From positions 47,627,050 to 47,691,049 of the forward strand of contig OY292277.1 in NCBI GenBank assembly GCA_958496175.1: a DNA stretch of 64,000 nucleotides. Reading direction: 5' to 3'. A model generated the notes under the pieces. It was not told the DNA's origin. It did no database searches and was given only the letters and a program-made list of their open reading frames with translations. This document shows, in pieces, positions 11,379 through 21,500 of the stretch. Numbering within the stretch: the first letter of the stretch is position 1; each line of letters opens with the position of its first letter. The stretch is from Sisyra terminalis (lineage: Eukaryota > Arthropoda > Insecta > Neuroptera > Sisyridae). The position numbers and the translations under genes were made by a program.

Positions 11379-12309
11379 AGCATATATAATACTCTTCTTT
11401 GTATCCTTTTATTTGTTTAAGTTTTCATAGGAAGATGAAGAAAAATCGAACAAAATTTATTTCCAAACTATTGCCTTAACTTTTATCTGCTGTTGTAAAT
11501 TATAAACTCAAAATTCAGAAAAAAACCTTCGATATTCTATAGTTTTGCCACATAAGTATTGACTAACGTGAAAATGATAATTTTCTAGTTTGAAACAAAA
11601 ATGATCTCTGGATGTTTTCAACGAATTACTATATATTTAGGTGTTCTGAAAACAAAAAAATATTATGTATTTCCTTATTAATTATACATATTTCTTCAAG
11701 ATTAAGATTAAGTATTATAAAGTATATGTAATAATTTTTATTTAATTTTTATTCTTGCATTGATAGAATGATTCCATTTACATTTTACTTCCATAACAAG
11801 AAAACGTGATCATAAATAATATTCTTTCATTAATAATTTAATAAAACATAAAATAAATAAGAGAACAAATTTGCAACAAAGGCTTGCGATGCGCATAATT
11901 CTATTCATAAAAAAAAATAAAACTAATTAAAATTAAATTTTTTAATTGCAACATCGACGTTTACAGTATTTATATTGGTATATATATTATATTAAGTATA
12001 TAAAATGAATTTATGAGGTATATTTTGCCATTGAAGGGAAACAATAACATTAGATTAAAACAAATATTAACACATTGTAGGAAAAACATTGTTGGGTGTA
12101 ATTAGTGGGGAAAAATGAAAGAAAACCAAGTGAGGGAGTTATCTTTTCTCACGTGTCTATTTTTTCCATAACTCAAAAAAAATAGTCATCAATCATATTA
12201 GATTAAATGGAAAATGTTTTTTTTTTCTCTCTTTGTAATATTATTTTTTTAATGGACGATATCAACTATGGATCAGTGAATAATTTTTTTTCCCGATTGA
12301 CGACAAAGT
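11379..12309. other. Gene-free AT-rich DNA
   Basis: No gene seen; very AT-rich with poly-A/T runs. Confidence 0.5.
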
Positions 12310-13115
12310 TGAACAAAAGCAAATATATAAGGGAGAGCCAAAAGTAATGATGTTTTCTTAACAGAAAATTTTTAAACGAGTCTTAATATAAAATCACTTT
12401 CATTATCATCAATCTTTTGACACCTATAATGCTAATTTTCAAGTGCCTTAAATAGAAAAAAATCATTTGAATACTAAGGAAAATATTTCAAAGTTACATT
12501 TGAACATCATTAAGTGTAAAATGTTTTACCACTTGAAAATAGTAGCGATTGAAATGAATATAAATTGAATGGAACCACTTTTAACGATTATGTTTTGGTA
12601 AGCTAAAATTATCCATCCTTAATAAATTAATTTTTTCCACGGTTTTTCTTCTGCAGAGGAGTTTTGCATCAACGTATTGCAATAAGGTTTTTTAACAATT
12701 GACTATTTTTGGGAACTTTTGAGTACTTGATTGGTTGATCAATGTTTATAAGTGATTAGTGCTAATTCTTAAACTGGATTATATGGATTAGGTATTAATT
12801 CCTTCCTTTGCATCTTATTATTTGTGGTTTATACCATTATTGGTTGATATAAGTTGAAGTACTCCAAATTCTTAAGTTTGAACTAAAAACTTATTTCGCA
12901 TTAATGAACTTGAATAAATAAAGAAAATGGTTTTAGTTTCAACTATGCTTCACTACCCGAAGATCATAAAATACCTAATTTATGTAGTTGGATAATTTAT
13001 CTCCTTTTTTAATATGAATTTAGAGAAACGAAAATATTTTTTACGAAATAAAAAGTTATTCTCATACAGGAAATGTCTTTAGTTCGACTTTGAAATAACT
13101 TATAAGCTAATAAAT
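12310..13115. repeat. Dispersed ~0.8-kb repeat, copy 2
   Basis: Direct-orientation homologue of 7070-7875. The left part contains GGGAGAGCCAAAAGTAATGA, reminiscent of the terminal repeats of some mariner-family elements, but no matching right terminus was found. The two copies share blocks across their whole length with many indels. Confidence 0.6.
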
Positions 13116-13141
13116 GATAATTAAATGTCTATATCCTCTAT

Positions 13142-13361
13142 CAGTAGTCTTCAACCCTATGTCTTTGAGCACCATAGTGCCTAATGACCATTTTACATGC
13201 GTTCACCACTGGGTTTTCTCGATAAAAGCATTTTTTTTAACTTTAAGTATGTATTGTTAACAATTCGATATAAAAAAATTATCTTGAAAAATAGATATTG
13301 ATCGCGATTTAACTGGCATCTTTGAATGTGCTTTTAGGCTCAAAACACTTGGGAACCTCTG
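13142..13361. mobile_element. Possible hAT-type MITE, decayed
   Basis: The left end CAGTAGTCTTCAACCC and right end GGGAACCTCTG resemble diverged hAT terminal repeats at a typical MITE spacing. No 8-bp duplication is recognisable, so the call is weaker than for the other hAT MITEs. Confidence 0.4.
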
Positions 13362-14091
13362 TTTTATAGGGTCAGAAATGACATTACTTTCTAGTCCCCC
13401 AAATATATATAATCTTGCAATGGAAAAATAGAAAAACTAAAGCCAATTAAATCAAAGATTTCATAACTACAAGAGTAAGAAAAATTATGGAAAATTAGCA
13501 GAAATTTTATATGAGAAAATTGGTTGATACCAAAAGTGGTATAACAGAAAAAGTAATTTGAGGTAACTGGAAAAAATCATGCTTAAGACCCTTTTGGATT
13601 TACTTTATAGAACCACATTACTTTCAAGGCAATATCTAAGCAGTAAAGAATGCAATGAAAGGGGGGAAATCGTTAAATTCATACAAAGTAGGATAATAAT
13701 TCACTAGTTTCAAAATTAAGGTACCATGGATCATGGATGGCTGAGAGTTGAGGTGGGAAAACCTACAAATCCAAAGTTTGTATCAATGCAGATAACAGAA
13801 AAATCCTCACAAAATCAAAGAGTAGACTTTCGAAAATTAATGAAATATAAATTTGCCTACTTAATTAGGCTTCACCAACGCCATTGTAATATCTTCTTTA
13901 ATATTCAGGTTCATTTTTAATAGTGAAGTCATAAATAGGGACAAAGTAGTGCAGTTTTTCAAACCCATTTTATGCAAGAGATTTTTTTCTTCAAATTTTA
14001 AAGATTTTTTTATTATTTTTTTCTAAAAATCCAGGAAAATTAAGGACAAATTAACAAAAGCTGCAAGAAACTGTTAAAATAAGGGACAAAA
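13362..14091. other. Gene-free stretch
   Basis: No gene seen; a 64-codon open frame near 13.7 kb matches nothing known to me. Confidence 0.5.
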
Positions 14092-14515
14092 CACATTATG
14101 TACCCTATTTATGGAGTTTGTTATTTCCAAATTACCAATCGACTCGCGCATTTACTTTGTCGGTTATTATAATTTTTTTTAATTTATGCAGTTCAAAAAT
14201 CTAATTAAGGAAATTATTGATAAGTCAGCAGTCATAGGGTTTAATGATAAAAGTCTAAAAACTAACACTTATTCTTATTATTATATTCTTCTAATATTCT
14301 TCTTATATTCTTATTCTTATTATCTGCAAAAAAAAGTTATAAAACACATTAATGTACAATATTTATAGAGCTTGATTTTTCTAAAACAACGATCGACTTG
14401 TTGACTACCGGTTATAATAAATTTTTAAATTTATGCAGTCCAAAAAAATTTAGGAAATATTCAAAAGATCGGCAGCCATACGATTAAATGATAAAAATCG
14501 AAGAGTATATACAAA
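14092..14515. repeat. Two-copy tandem duplication, period about 254 bp
   Basis: Blocks of the first unit (ACATTATGTAC..TATTTATGGAG, ATCGACT, GGTTATTATAA, AATTTATGCAGT, TCAGCAGTCATA) recur in order in the second (ACATTAATGTAC..TATTTATAGAG, ATCGACT, GGTTATAATAA, AATTTATGCAGT, TCGGCAGCCATA). Between them sits an imperfect TTCTTATTAT-rich stretch (about 14,270-14,325). Confidence 0.65.
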
Positions 14516-14599
14516 TTTTTGTTAGAACCATATTATCTCATGTAAGACTTTTAGGTATCAAAAAAAAATCAAATGATTTTATAGCATTTTGCTTTATAT

Positions 14600-14767
14600 C
14601 AGTGGTCCTTAGCCTTATACTATCGTTTTATTTGTACCATTGGCTGGGTCATTATGATAAAAATATCGAAACTTTTGCTAACCTTTTAATATGAATTAAA
14701 AACATTACATGTGCTCGACGATCATTCAAAAATGTGCTCCAAAATTTAAAAAAGTTGGGTAACGCTG
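14600..14767. mobile_element. hAT-type MITE, 168 bp
   Basis: The ends are CAGTGGTCCTTAGCC and GTTGGGTAACGCTG, a diverged inverted pair of hAT type. The flanks CTTTATAT and CTTTATAC match at 7 of 8 positions, as expected of an ageing 8-bp target duplication. Non-coding. Confidence 0.75.
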
Positions 14768-14775
14768 CTTTATAC

Positions 14776-16572
14776 AAAAATTATATGAACCAACTTATTA
14801 TTATTTGGTTACCTAAAAGAAGGGACAAATATAAATAATATTATTGTATAATTCGTCATAGTAAATGATTTACAAGTGCAAAGCTTTAGTGGGAATACTT
14901 AAACATCAGAAATAATGCCCAATGAAAGGTTTATTAAAAAAAAAAGATATAGAAAAATGAATGATATTTTATAGTGAGATAAGATGAGTGGTAGGTAGAA
15001 ATTAAAGAGGTTTATTCAAGACAACAATAAATTCAGATTTGGGTATTTGTTTAATTAGTAATTCAAATCGATTCACATATGTACCAATTAATAAAGTGTT
15101 TCATTCATGGTTCCCACGAATTCTCGTCGGTCCATTTCATTCATTAACAAAACGATGAATATAGTAATTAAAAGAAGAAAGAAAAAAGTGAAAAAATTAA
15201 CATAATGATAGAGAAAAATCCTCCCTTCAGCTCCATTTTATTTCTAAACAAAAAGCTTTAAATCCGACAAAGTGTGAAACATTCACAGAAAGTTATCAAT
15301 AATAATTTTCTCAAGTTTTTCGTTATATTTGTTCAAAGAGCCAAATGAAAAGAGGAATCGGTGAATTACACGTATCGAGTCGTTGTTACGATACATAACT
15401 CAAAATAGTAAGAGCGAATGCGGCGGGGCCACCACGGGGGCCAAATGCTAAAGTCGGACAAACCAGCCTGATCTCACTGATTACAGCCCTCTAACATGTA
15501 CGATTTTCAGTGATGTATCTTACGATCAAGACAACATAATAGATGCCTTCGAGCCATCCAAGAAACGGACCCAAGTCTGCCAACAACAACTTGCAGCACA
15601 CACGGACAAATCGATAGACTGACAAACACGTTCCTGTACAAAAAAAAATAAGTAATAAAAAATTATAAATCTAACACGATTCTTGTAAAATTAGAATCAG
15701 GATCAAGAATCAATGTTTTCGTAAGCATAAGTCGATATTTGATCGCTAAATGATCAAGGGATGATGCATTTCGGAAGAAAACCGCTTAGTGAAGCTTAAC
15801 TGTTAGAAAAGTTATTCCCAACAAAAAACGAGTAGCTTTGGGTAAAAGTATTGGGTTTCTTACATTTTTTGATCTTATCATAGGAAACTAATTGTTTGTG
15901 CTTAAAATACCAACTTTAGGTCTAAAAAAGCTTGCTTTATTTAAGAAGTCAACTTCCTTTAATTATTTTTGTATCCTGGACTTCTCACCAGGTACTAGGA
16001 CTTCCCCCAATTTTCCAACCAACCATATTTTGCGGATATAAAATAAATCTTGTTTAGAACCTAAATACCTTAAAAATTTTTATACTAATGCACCATGAGG
16101 ACCTACTTGAACATTTTTCAACAAGTGTTTCTGAGGACTCTTCTGAGTGTTAATCCTCAGAGGACTCCAAATTTAACATTTATATCATTATATTTTGGAC
16201 ATTTCCTTGTAAATTTTATTCATCTAAGACCTTAATGGTACATTTACCATAGCGGAATTTTTAAAGCAAAATATATTTACAAAACCATTACTGCCTATTC
16301 GATTGTTAAGGGCATTGAATTATAGAGAATTGATATATTCTTAAAACCTATCAATCAGGATTATTCATAACACCCGTGTTATCATGTTCCTGTACTACTC
16401 TATCCGTATTATGATTTTATTATTGAATATAAAATCAGGAAAAAAAAATTCTGTAGAATTTAGGTTAAAAATTTTCAGTCTTTTAGGAATAGTTTGCATA
16501 GAGATTTATCATGAAATAAAGATGCAATCATTTATGCATCAAAGCCCAAAAAAAATTGTTGTTGTTCCGAGG
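14776..16572. other. Gene-free DNA with a GC-richer island at about 15.36-15.64 kb
   Basis: No gene seen. The island contains GGGGCCACCACGGGGGCC and several CG dinucleotides, and lies well above the surrounding GC level. No coding frame with family resemblance was found in it; a regulatory element or an unrecognised exon are both possible. Confidence 0.45.
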
Positions 16573-16597
16573 ATTTGAGGATCTTTTTTTTTATTTC

Positions 16598-16640
16598 TTG
16601 CAACGTTTTGCAGTTTAATAGTGCTTTTTCAAACAATTAT
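16598..16640 (-). ncRNA. Degenerate hammerhead-like motif (left arm)
   Basis: The minus strand reads TTGAAAAAGC, a loop, TGC, AAAAC, GTTGCAA. Spacing is as in the intact motifs nearby, but CTGANGA and GAAA are damaged, so it is probably inactive. Confidence 0.3.
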
Positions 16641-17498
16641 AAATAACAATATAAAAAATAAGTTTCAACAAAATGTTATTTAAATTGATAATATATTTTA
16701 TTGTACTTTAGTAAATTTAAATTATATTTTTAATATAATTAATTATGGAAATTTAGTTTAATGTTAAATATAAGATTTTTTGGTGGTGTAAGTCTTATTA
16801 AGTTTATCTAATAGATGGTTATACAATTACTTAATCTACTTATACCAAGCTTTAGATTAACTTTACTTTTTACTCGTAAATATATTTATACACAATTTCA
16901 CTAATATTTCTTTTTATATTGTTGTTTTCTTTGTCTTGTATTGTTGCTTCTTAGAATGCAAATTTATGTCCTGTGTCGAAATAATGTAAAACTAGTACGG
17001 TTTGGTTAGTTTTTAGGATATTTATATAAAAGTAAATTATATATTTATGTATTATATGCAAGTAGTTTAAGTAATTTTTAGATTAACCAACTAGATAAAT
17101 TTAATAAGACTTACAACAACAAAAAAACTTATATTTAACATTTAACAAAATTTCTACAATTAATTACATTATATTAAGGGTTGGTATTTTCACATCTAGA
17201 TAGTGATATTTATCGTCTAGATAAAATTTAAACCGGAGAATAGAGAAAACATGCGTATTTCCACTTAAGGATTGTGATGTATGTTGGATAAATGTGTAGG
17301 AATTATTTGACTGATAAATTTTTATCTATTAAGTTGCTATCCTACGGATATAGTTTGTCTATCCATGAGTGAAAGTACGGGACCTAAACAATTTAAATTT
17401 ACCGAAGTACTATAGCTGATTATAGCCATTTAATATTATGTCAATATAAATTACATTTTGTTAATATTTATTATTTCTACATTTATACTGTTATAAAT

Positions 17499-17538
17499 GA
17501 TTGCTTAAAAAGCAGTATTAAACGGCGAAACGTTGCAA
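17499..17538 (+). ncRNA. Degenerate hammerhead-like motif (right arm)
   Basis: Reads CTTAAAA in place of CTGANGA, a weak stem II, then an intact GAAA followed by ACGTT as stem III and cleavage region. Its outward orientation mirrors the left-arm copy. Probably inactive. Confidence 0.35.
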
Positions 17539-17859
17539 AAATAGAAAATAAAATGTAACATATTTAAAAATAAAAAAAATCCTCAAATTTCAAGGGAATT
17601 TCAACAAATTGAGGATGAACTACAAGATTGGAATCAATAATTATTGAACAAAAAAATATTTTTTCTTATTACTTTTTTGCCGTTTGATATGGAGCTTCTT
17701 AAAAGAATCTTAAAACTTTCCTAACATGGCGAAAATATGGTAATAATTTTTTTTTTACAATTTGAAGTCGTTATAAAGATACAGTCTTTACAAAGATACA
17801 GAAGTCGTTATAATTTTAATCGTACTTGAAGCTTTAAACGCGTTTTTCTCAAAAATGTA

Positions 17860-18600
17860 TCCTGAAACTTTCCTCCCTCGTATCTCAAAAACGGCTTGAT
17901 CAATTGACTATCAACTAATAGAATAAACTAAGCACATGTAAATAAATATACTAAATAAAAATCATCGAAAAACTTCCTTTTTCATGATGAAACCATAAAA
18001 AAATTCGTGAAACAGTTTTCTTCAGTCTATTTTCCCAAAATCAATTTTTGAGATGGTTATCTTTAAAGCTCAATAGCTTAAGTTGTACCAAAGATTTTTG
18101 GCTAACAATTTATGTAAGTATCCTCAAAATAAATATAAAAATATGATGAAAATTTTGTAACTCTTTCTTTTCATAGGTACCCAAAAAAGTATCTCAAAAA
18201 CTGCTTTAAAAAAACCATTCCACGAGAGAAATCCCATAACGCTACCTCCATACTTAACGAGTATAGACGAGTATGGAGTGAACTGTGATTATCCTTAAAC
18301 GACAAACCCGTTAGCCAATCTTCTTATGCTTTTAAACTTACAGATTAAGCCAAGATTTTTTTTTCGCTTAAGATAAGCCAATCAGCCGAAATTATGGAGG
18401 AAATGAGCGTACATTTTTTGGAGACGGGTATCTTTGGAGGGCTATAACTTTCGTTCTACCTACTAAAGATTGTTTGCTAATAATTTATATGCAAACGCTT
18501 ATAATTAATGTCAATGCATGATACAAATTTCAATGTTCTATCATTTCATTGGTTTACAAAAAAAAAAAATCCCAAAAATCAGGCCGTAACATGAGAAAAG
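17860..18600. repeat. Diverged tandem repeat, about 370-bp spacing
   Basis: A block with GAGATGGTTATCTTTAAAGC and GGCTAACAATTTATGTAAG near 18.05-18.12 kb recurs in diverged form near 18.42-18.50 kb (GAGACGGGTATCTTTGGAGG, TGCTAATAATTTATATGCAA). Related fragments such as TCTCAAAAACGGCTT occur before it. Old satellite-like DNA. Confidence 0.4.
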
Positions 18601-20503
18601 GTCCTTAAGCTATCATTGAATTAGACAAGAAAAAAAAATTATCTTACAATGATTAACCCATTACCCAAAAATACTAATGTCAAGTAATTTTCAAACCCCA
18701 AAAAATAGTCAGTGTCCAATTTTAAAAATTTTCAATACAATTTTCAAAAAAAATTATTTCATGGTAAAGTTATTATTTCTATTGAAATCTCTACTGAAGG
18801 GTATTGGTAATTTAGAACAGTTCAATTGACGAATAATATATTTCACCAATTTTATGTCAGAGAAGTCGCTATGCATTATTTTTGTCGGAAATATATTCTA
18901 AAAAAATGTCTTTAACCACTACAATTTCTTCATACAAAGACCAAAACAATTTTCAAAGTATTTCCAGGATATCTTCCATGTAATGCAGTCATAAATCATA
19001 ATATATGCATTGCAGAAAAACGAGTGATTTGATTAGTGGTCGTTTGATGATTGTTACATGACATATTTATTGTGTAATATTAATTAATTGCATTATTTTT
19101 TTATTTCAATATAAATAATTTATGTGACTTTTATATGCATTCGTATCAATTAGAATCTAATTAAGAGATTTTTGCGATAATACTTTGTTTTCCATGTTAC
19201 TCCCTTTAGTATGCACATAAATAATTCTAATTAAAGCTGCAGGTAGATTTTGCTCTGTCGAGGAAAAGGAAAATAGAAGTGTGCACAGTGTAAAATTTAT
19301 TGAGAAAGAGAACAAATGTGTTAATCGATTTTTAATTGATTTGATTTATTTTTTACGTTTTTTGCAAATCGAAAAAATTGATATAATCAATCACATCCAC
19401 TCCACGAAAATGAATAGCCTCCACGTACAAATATAATTATAATGATATTAATTGTAATTTGGTGCATTCATCTTCATCATAATTTGCAATAGATTCTAAC
19501 AGAAAAGATTATGATTGATTTGATTAATTCGCTGAATAAAAAAACAACGTTAATTTTTTGAAATTCCATAGATATTTTATTGTGACCCAAAAAGAGTTTT
19601 ATTTTGTAAAATTGTTTATACTACGTAAAAACATACGTTTAAATAATTATAGGTTTTAAGTAGAGCTTTTATTTATTATCTCTTAAGGGTATCTCTATAA
19701 TAGATTAACTATCCTGTCATAGTGTCAAGGAGCTTGAAGGATTGTCGGACTAAAACTTTTCCATCCAGAAATCCTTATTTCACACGGGATAACGTGCACA
19801 TGCAAATTTTTCGTTGAAAAAATCGTTCGAGAATAAAAATGTTCTCACGTAATAATAACGTATTGAAGTCAACATGAAAAAATCCTAACACTAATCTTAA
19901 AGAACGACAGCGACAGATCGAATGTATGTCTTCTTTGCCACTCATAGCCATAAACTGTTCTAGGAAATTTTAACATTGAATAAGAAAAAAAATCAAGTCG
20001 AATAATTATAAAGTATGGTATTCGAGTGAACGATATTTATTTTTTTTTCGTTTCGTCTTTTTCTCGTATTCTGCCTTTTCGTTCGATATTTTTGTATAAG
20101 TTGCATTTCTTTTATTGTGAACACGCGAAGATTTCCAACAAACTGGTTTATGAACGATTCAGGAAAAAAGTGTTATGTCTTTCCTCTCTGAAATTACCAT
20201 ACACCAACTAGCACACCCTTATTAAAAATGTAGGTTTACTAAAAAGACAACCGCATAAATGAAATCTTTGAATTTGTCCGGTTAAAATGTAGATTTTGAG
20301 TAAAAGTAGCATTGAGGAAATATTGGAAATCCATCAAGGTAGTATTACTTTTAACATAAGTAAAAAATAATAGCGAAATATTTTGGTATTTTTTGTCATT
20401 TTTGGAAGTTTTGAAAGAAATAATTAGACCGTCTAGTAATTTAAAAGAATGACATATTTAAAATAAAGCTTCATTTAAATCCATGTTGTTTAAGTCCTTG
20501 TCT
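18601..20503. other. Gene-free AT-rich DNA
   Basis: No gene or clear repeat seen. Confidence 0.5.
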
Positions 20504-20572
20504 TTTTAAATAAAATAATTAAATTGTTGGCAATAAGGACGAAGCTTCTTGTGGATTCTTATTTATATTATC

Positions 20573-20610
20573 GCCAACGTTTCGTCAGTTATTTCTGACT
20601 TCTTCAGGGC
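20573..20610 (-). ncRNA. Hammerhead ribozyme motif, left arm
   Basis: On the minus strand: stem I GCC/GGC, core CTGAAGA, stem II GTCAG/CTGAC with loop AAATAA, GAAA, then ACGT as a self-complementary stem III and T at the cleavage position. All invariant core bases are intact. Confidence 0.55.
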
Positions 20611-20833
20611 TCAAAATTTAAAAATTGGTATAAGCTTGGATCAGGAACGTCAAAATTTGAGAACTGTTCGAATGGTTTCGATATTATTCCTGTACGTATT
20701 GTTCACTCGAATGCAATTTGTGCGTAAATTTTGGCATGTCAGAAATGAAATAGAGACTGTTATTTTCAAATATGTATTTATATTGTATTATATAAAATCT
20801 GTAAAATTAAATTTTCTAAATAAAGTTTACTTT

Positions 20834-21058
20834 GGCTCAAGTCCATTTCAGCACACCCACAATCTAGTAACGTTGCATTTTCGACTTTGTTTTAATTTAA
20901 TTCGCGATTAAATCGGTCCATTACAAAAATTTACCCACAAAAAAGAGAATTATACTAATTATTGGAGTTGAATTAACAAAAATATCGCGTATTAAATTAA
21001 AAACAAAATCGAAAATGCAATGTTGGCTGATTGTGGGTGTGCTAAAATGGACTTGAGA
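20834..21058. mobile_element. 225-bp MITE, copy 2 (same family as 11.15 kb)
   Basis: Ends GGCTCAAGTCCATTTCAGCA and its near reverse complement, with the internal CACCCACAAT and GCATTTTCGACTTTGTTTT blocks shared with the 11.15-kb copy. The right terminus is mutated (GAGAC instead of GAGCC) and no target duplication is clear. It sits in the spacer between the arms of the larger element. Confidence 0.8.
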
Positions 21059-21245
21059 CGAAAATTTAGTTTTACATATTATAATATAAATACATATTTG
21101 AAAATAAACGTCATTTCTTCATTTCTGGCATGACAAAGTTACGTACAAATTGCATTCGAGTGAACAATACATACCCATTCGGAATAGTTCTCTTCAGTTC
21201 GGAATATCTCGACGTTCCTGATCCAAGCTTATACCTAAAAATTAC

Positions 21246-21366
21246 TCCACAAATGTCATAAAAATAAGCTGTAAAATGACCCAACTGGTAGAACAACAGA
21301 TAATTGTATTCTTGGTCTGTTGTTCTACTAGTTGGGTCATTTTACAGCTTATTTTTATGACTTTTG
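21246..21366. repeat. Near-perfect palindrome present in one arm only
   Basis: Two arms of about 52 bp (for example AAGCTGTAAAATGACCCAAC and its reverse complement) flank a 17-bp loop. The left arm of the host element has AATTTAAAAATT joined directly to GGTATAAGCTTGG; here the palindrome interrupts that junction. It is either a small foldback insertion or was deleted from the other arm. Confidence 0.75.
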
Positions 21367-21388
21367 TGGATAAATTTTTAAATTTTGA

Positions 21389-21426
21389 GCCCTGAAGAAG
21401 TCAGGAATAACTAACGAAACGTTGGC
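21389..21426 (+). ncRNA. Hammerhead ribozyme motif, right arm
   Basis: Same layout as the left-arm copy: GCC, CTGAAGA, stem II, GAAA, ACGT, T, GGC. Stem II is damaged (GTCAG facing CTAAC), so activity is less likely. Confidence 0.45.
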
Positions 21427-21500
21427 GATAAAATAAATAAGATTCCACAAGAAGCTTCATCCTTACTGCCCACAATTTAATTATTATACTTTATTTAAAT

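Larger units (their letters stand above)
16573..17588. mobile_element. About 1-kb foldback element with hammerhead-like ends
   Basis: The ends are ATTTGAGGAT and its reverse complement. The arms are diverged inverted copies: the word TGTTAAATATAAG and the block GTAAGTCTTATTAA.TTTATCTA in the left arm recur reverse-complemented in the right. Near each end lies a hammerhead-like motif facing outward (AAAGC...GC, GAAAC or AAAAC, GTTGCAA). The left arm lacks about 20 bp that separate motif and end in the right arm. No coding capacity. Architecture matches the elements at 20.5 and 24.4 kb. Confidence 0.65.
20504..21500. mobile_element. About 1-kb inverted-repeat element with two outward hammerhead motifs
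   Basis: The terminal segments (TTTAAATAAA..ATAATTAAATTGT.GGCA.TAAGGA) are reverse complements, and the arms stay alignable for about 300 bp inward. Shared blocks include ATAAGCTTGGATCAGGAACG and TTCACTCGAATGCAATTTGT. A hammerhead motif sits 70-80 bp from each end, facing outward. The centre holds a separate MITE (20,834-21,058). Only the right arm has a ~130-bp palindrome (21,246-21,366). A conserved reading frame in the arms (FTRMQFVR) runs the same way in both, but no gene family is recognisable. Confidence 0.75.

Noticed and set aside
20549..20911. 120-codon plus-strand frame and the related 61-codon minus-strand frame at 21,111-21,296
   Set aside because: They translate the two arms of the same inverted-repeat element and share FTRMQFVR only because the DNA is repeated; the longer one runs into the nested MITE.
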